NCBI GenBank assembly: GCA_038230955.1 | Contig: JBBRMG010000019.1 | Coordinates: forward strand, 1 to 18,051 | DNA length: 18,051 nucleotides | Source of the DNA: JBBRMG01 sp038230955 | Lineage (GTDB): Bacteria; Patescibacteriota; Doudnabacteria; UBA920 | Direction of reading: 5' to 3' | Shown: in pieces, positions 12,742 to 18,051 of the stretch | Numbering within the stretch: the stretch's first letter is position 1 | Layout of the letters: the number at the start of each line of letters is the position of its first letter | Notes under the pieces: generated by a model | What the model was told of the DNA's origin: nothing | Seen by the model: the letters and a program-made list of their open reading frames with translations, nothing else | Databases searched by the model: none | Position numbers and translations under genes: made by a program

Positions 12742-15700
12742 TTAGTTTGCCTGACTTACTTGGCTGGTGTTGACTATCAGCCAGTCAAACTCGATTGGTC
12801 CTTGCGCAGTGCCACCGTCGAGGGCAACGGTGAAGCCCTCGTATTCGGCTTTATTTTGGACGTAGAGTGCTTTGCCGCCGGTGGGCCCTGTAGCTGTCAC
12901 TAAAATCTTGGCGTTTGGCTTGACCAGGCTTGTAAATATTGTGCTGGCTGTTCTGCCGCGTTCAATCCTGCCTGTGCCGGCACTCTTGGCGTTGGGGTCT
13001 GTAGCGTCTACAGTTATCTCTTTGGTTTGGATGTTTGCCGCTGTTAAGGTTCCTTTGAGTTTGAGATTGCCGCCATGGTCGATTGTGACTGCGCTGTTGC
13101 CTACATCAACTAGTATTCCTTCAGAGCTGCCCGCGAAACTGTCATTTTGTAAGAAGAGTGCGCTGCCCAAGACATTAACTTGTCGACCGTAGTCTACTAT
13201 GAATGTGCCATCTTGGCTGAAAACGCCGGCAATTTGGGTGTCTGCCAAGTGGGTATTTCCGAAAACTTGTAGTGTGTCGATATGAACATCCTTTTGGGTC
13301 AGGAGATCTGAAAGTTTTTGTAAGGATTCGTCTGTCTGCTGAGCTATTTGTGCGCCTTGGGCTATGGATGCGCTGGTAGATGCTTCTGCAGACTGAGACC
13401 CCTCCGAGGTAGCTGAGCTGGTTGCACCTGGTATTGGCTTAACAATGTTTGGAGTTGGCACAGGCGTGTTTATATTCTGTGACGATTGCTGGTAACTGGT
13501 TGGGTTTAGCCTGCCGCTGGCGATCAGGCTATTGATCTTGTCGTCCACTTGTTTATCTACAATTTGTTTAACGTCCGCTTCGGATAGCTGTTTATTTGCA
13601 TTTTGTGTGGCGAGGGTCCCGTCTGCGTTAGTCTTTGTACCCAGTACAGATGTAGCAGAACCGCTTGGGTTGTTGAGCGCTAGTGATCCGTTTTCGGCAA
13701 CTGCGACTCCTGTAAACCAGCTTGGGTTTACAAAAACAACGATTGTGTTTTTATCCGCACTACTGTTTTCCAACGCAATACCAATAACTCTTCCAGCATG
13801 GGTTGCGCGCATACCAAAACCAGCAGTCGAGGAAGAAGTTATCGGGTCACCTGCTTTAATTGCACCATTTTCTAAGCTAATTTTAGTTGGTACTCTACCC
13901 GCCAACGCTAGGGGTTTACCGTTAACCTGTGTGGAGTTGAGGTTAATGCCGGGAGTGGTTGAAATTATTCCAAGTAAGGAATCGTCGTAAGGTTTGCCAG
14001 CTTTAACCACACTCTCCTTGTTGGTTGGGTCGACTGCAACTAAGTCACCATCGCCAATTGTGTTGTCGCTGGTGGGAAAGTGTTCTGCAAGGTCAGCTGT
14101 GCCTGTGGTGCTGAAGCTGTCTGCATAGACTGTTCCGTTAACTGGGTTGGCAACACTGCATGTGCCGGAGTTGTTGACACAAATGTAACCCTGAGGGATA
14201 GACAAGGAAGCGTTGGCACCTGATATAGAGGTGTTACCTTTTGAGTCTATTTTAAATAGTACGTTGTTGTTTGTGTCGACTATTGCTAGTTTAGTTGATC
14301 CCAGGCTGTCCCCAAGCTTTAATTGAACGTCTGCACCAATTGGTGCCTGGACGCTGGCAACTTCCAGGCTTCCGCCTATTTTGGCGTTGCCGCTTATATT
14401 GAGGGAAGCTGAATTAAGTGAACCCGTTGTATATACATTGCCTGTTAAGCCGTCGACCGTAAACGCTCCATTGGCAGCTGATATTGAACCTGTTGCAGTA
14501 ACGTTCCCAGCTGTAGTTATATTGCCTAGCTCATCAATTGTTGTGTTATTTGAAGTAGTTGCAAATGATTGGGCTTTCAAATTTAGATCTGCATATTGTG
14601 TTCGAATATCCGTGCGATGTTCTGTATTAACGTACATTGTTACAATGCCTTCATCGGGACCATTAAATGAACTTAGAGCCTTACCGATCGTGGCACCGAA
14701 TCTTGGATCCGCTTTCATTGCAACGCCTGGAGTAGAAGAAGCGGTCAATAAATCACCAATTGCGATTGGTCCATTTTCGAGATTTACTTTAACCGGAACA
14801 CGTCCTGCAAGTGCAAGTTTTACCGAGCTTCCATTGTCGGCACCCATCGTTGTGTGCGGGTTTGTCGATACAACACCTAATTGATCATTGTCGTATAAGC
14901 CACTTGATTTTTGGACAACCACCGGTTGATTCGAAGTTAAGGAAATTACATCTCCAGGTTGTGGTTGGTTGCCCGAATATGGAATCCATTCTGCTAAGTC
15001 AGCGGTATCCGAACCAGCGGCTGCCTGTGCCGTACCAGAGTTCAAGCCGACTATTCTCCAACCGCTATTTGCATATACTATAGTGTAATTTTCGATTACA
15101 GTAGAAGCGCCCGTTTGGCTTGGGGTTGCAACAGTGCTTACTTGAGTGCCGTTTATTTGGATTGTAACTGTTGAGATGCGAGCACCTGTTGTTGCACCTT
15201 TAATTGCTCTGGTAGTAATAAACGCAAAGTTACCTTCTGTAGCTGAAAGACCGGTGATGTTAAAAATTTCTGAAGTTGCATTATCAACAGTTCCCTTGTC
15301 ATTAGATAAAAAATAGGTAAGTGCAGCTGTGGATTCAGTAATTGTTCCCCCGGCGCCAGTAACGCTTTGAGCGTCAGTAAGAACACTTCCATTCCAGATT
15401 CCACCGCCGGTTGCGATCGCGAAATTTAATCCGGTTGTACCGCTTGCCGCTGTTGCGTATACTCCATACGCTCTACCATTTGTAACATTTGCAGACTCCC
15501 CGACACCACTAAAGATGCCCCCATAAGTGTTAGAATTTGTTGCTGTAGCGGCTGCACCGCTGACTGTGGAAATCCCATAGATTCCATAAGCGTTTCTTGT
15601 TCCGCCAGTTACAAGGGCCCCAGAAGAGACTGCGCTTCCGTAAAGTCCGTAAACAATATCTGTTGATGTAGTTGATGTTGTGTTTCCGTAGACTACTGCG

Positions 15701-18051
15701 CCATAATTTGTGTCTGATCCAGAACCATTGCCGTATATGCCATAAGTGGTAGTTGTTCCTGCAGCATCTCCCACGCCTACAAAGTATCCACCGTAAGTAT
15801 TTCTAGTTGCTGTGTCAGCCGTAGAACCAGTATTAGAACCATTACCATATACACCAAGGGTATTGACGTTAGTGCCATTGTGATTGTCAGCACCAGTTTT
15901 AATTGCCTGCCCAGCAAGCGCAGCATAATCTTGTGAACTGGCGGTCATTGCTCCGGTTGGCTTAACTATCGACCAAATACCATAATCAAGGTTTACTCCC
16001 GTGGTTTGCGTGTCCAAGAATATTGAATATTGCCCATACGATTGTTGGCCAGCTCCGGCGCCTGCACCCCCACGTGTTGCTGCATTATATAATCCATACT
16101 GCCTTGTACCTGTGTTAGTTGAGTTAAACGTAAAGTTGTTGTACATTCCTTTTGATTGATTCGAGTTGCTTTGATAATCCAGTTCAAATGCGGCTGCTGC
16201 ATTGTTGTGGGCAGTTGTTGTAGCATCGATTATTACTTGCTCGGTAGACGCGCCTAAAATATTTTTTATGCTACCTGAGGCTGAATATAGTGCGTAGTTA
16301 GTATCCCCTAAGGTACCAGAAAGATACGCACCATATGTAGTGTTCGTTCCTCTTGTTGATCCAATGACTGTTGAGTAAACGCCATAAGCAATTCTTGTTC
16401 CCTGGTCGGTTGTTACGTTGTCATTGGTTACTGAGATGTATTGCCCATAAGCATATTTGGTTATATTTGCATCTCCAGTATTTGAAATTGTTATAAGAGA
16501 ACCATAGGGTATGGCACCAATACTTGCGAAGTTGGAGATGCTGCTATCAGAAATATTAGTGACCACTCCATATTCTGATGCCAGGCTTTGGGTGTTAGTG
16601 AACGAATTGTATTCGCCTACTTGGTTGTTGGTAAGACCGCTTTGTGAGTTGTCTACATATAAGCCATATGAGAAGTCGTCTGTTCCTTGTTTGACGTAGT
16701 ATCCATAGCTATTGCTGTTTGCGCCATTGAGGCTACCATGGTTCATGTCTAAAGCGACACCGTACGTGGTGACTGTTCCAGCATCTACAGCGTTTGATGA
16801 AGTTATACTTCCATATATACCATAGGTATTTGTTGCTCCAGAAGTATTACCTGTTGCTGAAATTGTCAGAACTTGTCCGTAAACAGTTTTTGTTGCTGTG
16901 CCGGCTACATTGTTAGTTGTTGTTGCATTGATTCCGTATAGGTTGCTAGTATTTGAAATTGTAGATGCACTGAGCAAGAACCCGGTAACCTCAGAATTCC
17001 AGGAAGTGGACCCCCCAGCCGAATTAGCGTTTATCCCCAAGCCGTAAACCGTGGCTGTGCCTGGGCCCGTAACGAGCCCCAAACCCTGAGAGCTTATATA
17101 AGCTCCGTAGCTTTGAGAAGTGCCGCTGTTAATGTTATCTTGTACAGCGCCATATAGACCATAAACTACCGGACCACCACCCCCATTATTATTTAAGGAA
17201 AAATTAATTGCTTTTTGGCCAGTTGTGAATACGGCGGATCCAAGGTGAGCTCCAATTTGTCCTGATGAGTATAGGCCATAATCTGTCGTCGATGCGCCAA
17301 TATTTGTGTAATATGCGTAGTTTGCATCTGCAGATGCTGCTGTTGCAAAAATTCCATATGCGTTTGTTGCACCATCGGCCGCGCCAGTTGCTGTGAAGTA
17401 ACCAGCGTAGGTATTTCTGGTGCCGGCAGCACCAACGTCAGTTGAGGTGTTTCGGCTATCAACGTAGGTACCGTAGGTATTGAAGGTACCGCCGGTTGTT
17501 AGGTTGTCAGCTCCAGACTTGGTTGTTATTCCATAGTTGCCGTAAAGCTTGAAAACTGGGCTGGTTGCTGTAACTGCCTGGGCGTTTGTGAAGTTATTGT
17601 AGATGCCGTACTGGGTAACTGTTGCGGCTGCTCCGGCTGCTGTTGATGTGTAGGTAACATTGACACCACTATTGCTGTTTGTCAGAGATTTAACGTTAAC
17701 GTCCAGGGCTCCAACCCCAGCGCTGTTTAGGGTAGAGGCTGTGGTGTCTGCATCGATTAGTACTTCGTTGGCGGCACCCAGGGTAAATGTTGAGTTGGCA
17801 TTGGCAGCAAAGTCACCGGCTGAGGTTATGGTGCCTGTGCTTGTTGTTGCTATATTGCCGGTTGTGGAGATTGTTATGTTGGCTGCCAAATCTCCTCCGA
17901 CTATTGATCCGGTCAGATTCAATTTGCTGTAGGCAATTGCTGCTGAGGCATTAATGTCAGCATTGACGATTGTGCCATCTAGAATCTTGGCGCTGGTTAC
18001 GGCACCGGTTGCAATGGTTGTAGCTAAGCTGCCGGCGCTAGTTGTGACATC
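12742..18051 (-). CDS. Giant tail-fibre-like surface protein with YG repeats (N-terminus outside window)
   Basis: The frame runs from the TAA at 12744-12742 to the right edge without a stop, so at least 1769 residues are present and the start is missing. In N-to-C order: a fibre-like segment (VNADINASAAIAYSKL); a long array with about 37 Tyr-Gly pairs, mostly as [TASV]YG[ILV]Y, spaced roughly 25-45 residues (bases ~17610-15460); a beta-rich linker; a DLAE...GDV...ALAGRVPVKV module (about 15010-14611); a repetitive connector with a CVNNSGTCSV segment; a second module copy (about 14108-13711); a polar stretch with a short predicted coil and a Pro/Ser/Thr linker; a haemagglutinin-like beta region; and a C-terminal domain ending in GPIEFDWLIVNTSQ. 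Almost no Cys, and rich in Ala/Gly/Ser/Thr. No sorting motif is seen at the C-terminus. It is probably an elongated adhesin or appendage; the exact role is unknown. Confidence 0.85.
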   Translation of the reverse strand, partial: DVTTSAGSLATTIATGAVTSAKILDGTIVNADINASAAIAYSKLNLTGSIVGGDLAANITISTTGNIATTSTGTITSAGDFAANANSTFTLGAANEVLIDADTTASTLNSAGVGALDVNVKSLTNSNSGVNVTYTSTAAGAAATVTQYGIYNNFTNAQAVTATSPVFKLYGNYGITTKSGADNLTTGGTFNTYGTYVDSRNTSTDVGAAGTRNTYAGYFTATGAADGATNAYGIFATAASADANYAYYTNIGASTTDYGLYSSGQIGAHLGSAVFTTGQKAINFSLNNNGGGGPVVYGLYGAVQDNINSGTSQSYGAYISSQGLGLVTGPGTATVYGLGINANSAGGSTSWNSEVTGFLLSASTISNTSNLYGINATTTNNVAGTATKTVYGQVLTISATGNTSGATNTYGIYGSITSSNAVDAGTVTTYGVALDMNHGSLNGANSNSYGYYVKQGTDDFSYGLYVDNSQSGLTNNQVGEYNSFTNTQSLASEYGVVTNISDSSISNFASIGAIPYGSLITISNTGDANITKYAYGQYISVTNDNVTTDQGTRIAYGVYSTVIGSTRGTNTTYGAYLSGTLGDTNYALYSASGSIKNILGASTEQVIIDATTTAHNNAAAAFELDYQSNSNQSKGMYNNFTFNSTNTGTRQYGLYNAATRGGAGAGAGQQSYGQYSIFLDTQTTGVNLDYGIWSIVKPTGAMTASSQDYAALAGQAIKTGADNHNGTNVNTLGVYGNGSNTGSTADTATRNTYGGYFVGVGDAAGTTTTYGIYGNGSGSDTNYGAVVYGNTTSTTSTDIVYGLYGSAVSSGALVTGGTRNAYGIYGISTVSGAAATATNSNTYGGIFSGVGESANVTNGRAYGVYATAASGTTGLNFAIATGGGIWNGSVLTDAQSVTGAGGTITESTAALTYFLSNDKGTVDNATSEIFNITGLSATEGNFAFITTRAIKGATTGARISTVTIQINGTQVSTVATPSQTGASTVIENYTIVYANSGWRIVGLNSGTAQAAAGSDTADLAEWIPYSGNQPQPGDVISLTSNQPVVVQKSSGLYDNDQLGVVSTNPHTTMGADNGSSVKLALAGRVPVKVNLENGPIAIGDLLTASSTPGVAMKADPRFGATIGKALSSFNGPDEGIVTMYVNTEHRTDIRTQYADLNLKAQSFATTSNNTTIDELGNITTAGNVTATGSISAANGAFTVDGLTGNVYTTGSLNSASLNISGNAKIGGSLEVASVQAPIGADVQLKLGDSLGSTKLAIVDTNNNVLFKIDSKGNTSISGANASLSIPQGYICVNNSGTCSVANPVNGTVYADSFSTTGTADLAEHFPTSDNTIGDGDLVAVDPTNKESVVKAGKPYDDSLLGIISTTPGINLNSTQVNGKPLALAGRVPTKISLENGAIKAGDPITSSSTAGFGMRATHAGRVIGIALENSSADKNTIVVFVNPSWFTGVAVAENGSLALNNPSGSATSVLGTKTNADGTLATQNANKQLSEADVKQIVDKQVDDKINSLIASGRLNPTSYQQSSQNINTPVPTPNIVKPIPGATSSATSEGSQSAEASTSASIAQGAQIAQQTDESLQKLSDLLTQKDVHIDTLQVFGNTHLADTQIAGVFSQDGTFIVDYGRQVNVLGSALFLQNDSFAGSSEGILVDVGNSAVTIDHGGNLKLKGTLTAANIQTKEITVDATDPNAKSAGTGRIERGRTASTIFTSLVKPNAKILVTATGPTGGKALYVQNKAEYEGFTVALDGGTAQGPIEFDWLIVNTSQVSQAN
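13711..14108 (-). repeat. DLAE/ALAGRVP module, copy 2
   Basis: It encodes TADLAEH, DGDLVAV, LGIISTTPG, LALAGRVPTKISLENGAIKA, GDPITSSSTAGFGMR and IGIAL, collinear with copy 1. The best conserved parts are LALAGRVP, the LENG-x-I turn and GD-x-(I/L)T-x-SST-x-G. Confidence 0.6.
14611..15010 (-). repeat. DLAE/ALAGRVP module, copy 1
   Basis: It encodes TADLAEW, PGDVISL, LGVVSTNP, LALAGRVPVKVNLENGPIAI, GDLLTASSTPGVAMK and IGKAL in that order. The whole order is repeated in the copy at about 13711-14108. The module resembles parts of phage-tail-like and candidate-phylum surface proteins as I remember them; I cannot name a Pfam family with certainty. Confidence 0.6.
15460..16257 (-). repeat. Superunit 2 of the YG-repeat array (shorter)
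   Basis: It opens with LGASTEQVIIDATTT, followed by GMYNNFTFNST and QYGLYNA, paralleling the opening of superunit 1, and then holds fewer YG repeats, ending with AYGVYATAASG. This indicates an old internal duplication followed by gain or loss of small repeats. Confidence 0.6.
16251..17781 (-). repeat. Superunit 1 of the YG-repeat array
   Basis: A ~500-residue unit opens with LGAANEVLIDADTT (bases 17781-17740), runs through a YGIYNNF motif, and continues with YG repeats until the matching opening LGASTEQVIIDATTT (from 16257). The similarity is at protein level; the DNA has diverged. Confidence 0.6.

Noticed and set aside
13532..14884. Several + strand open frames opposite the giant gene
   Set aside because: They are shadows of the Ala/Ser/Thr/Val-rich - strand frame, which is continuous over 5.3 kb and shows clear internal protein repeats.
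17920..17922. TTG as a start codon of the giant gene
   Set aside because: The same frame continues to the window edge with fibre-like sequence of the same character (VNADINASAAIAYSKL), so this is an internal Leu codon and the true start is outside.

Overview
The window looks like a chromosomal segment of a Candidate Phyla Radiation (Patescibacteria) bacterium, most likely of the Microgenomates type. This is inferred from the gene content and protein style: Pro/Thr/Ser-rich surface proteins with sortase-like tails, a polytopic DUF2723 glycosyltransferase and an O-antigen-ligase-like protein each fused to TPR repeats, a LysM/M23 peptidase with a membrane anchor, and a giant tail-fibre-like surface protein. 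Nearly all genes lack a clear Shine-Dalgarno. No 16S rRNA or other decisive marker is present, so the lineage is not proven. Coding density is very high; the longest gap between genes is about 230 bases (1777-2009).

Layout. Bases 1-7633 are read on the + strand. Two surface proteins come first: a Thr-rich stalk with an LPGTG motif that is cut by the left edge, and a secreted protein with a Pro-rich linker and a TPDTG motif. A cluster of tandem hairpins and a near-consensus promoter follow, then transcription termination factor rho, an M23/LysM peptidoglycan peptidase, a DUF2723 GT-C membrane protein with TPRs, and the ribosome-assembly GTPase obg. The direction then switches. Only 7 bases separate obg from a convergent O-antigen-ligase/TPR gene on the - strand. 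Upstream of that gene lie, all on the - strand, a complete REP-associated-type (Y1) transposase, two paralogous SGNH/GDSL hydrolases (one with a C-terminal dockerin pair), and a giant repeat protein of at least 1769 residues. The giant gene is still open at the right edge, so its N-terminus lies outside the window.

How the genes may work together. Apart from rho, obg and the transposase, everything points to the cell surface. There are Ser/Thr-rich, probably wall-anchored proteins, two polytopic enzymes of types that move sugars onto lipids or proteins, a wall peptidase, two exported esterase-like hydrolases, and a long fibre-like protein with tyrosine-glycine repeats and two copies of a DLAE/ALAGRVP module. 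A surface-display and glycosylation locus is my inference; no sortase, cohesin or sugar-nucleotide enzyme is visible here. The most interesting parts are the giant fibre with its nested duplications, the SGNH pair with a dockerin and an altered catalytic block, the hairpin cluster before rho, and promoters placed so close to start codons that the transcripts may be leaderless.
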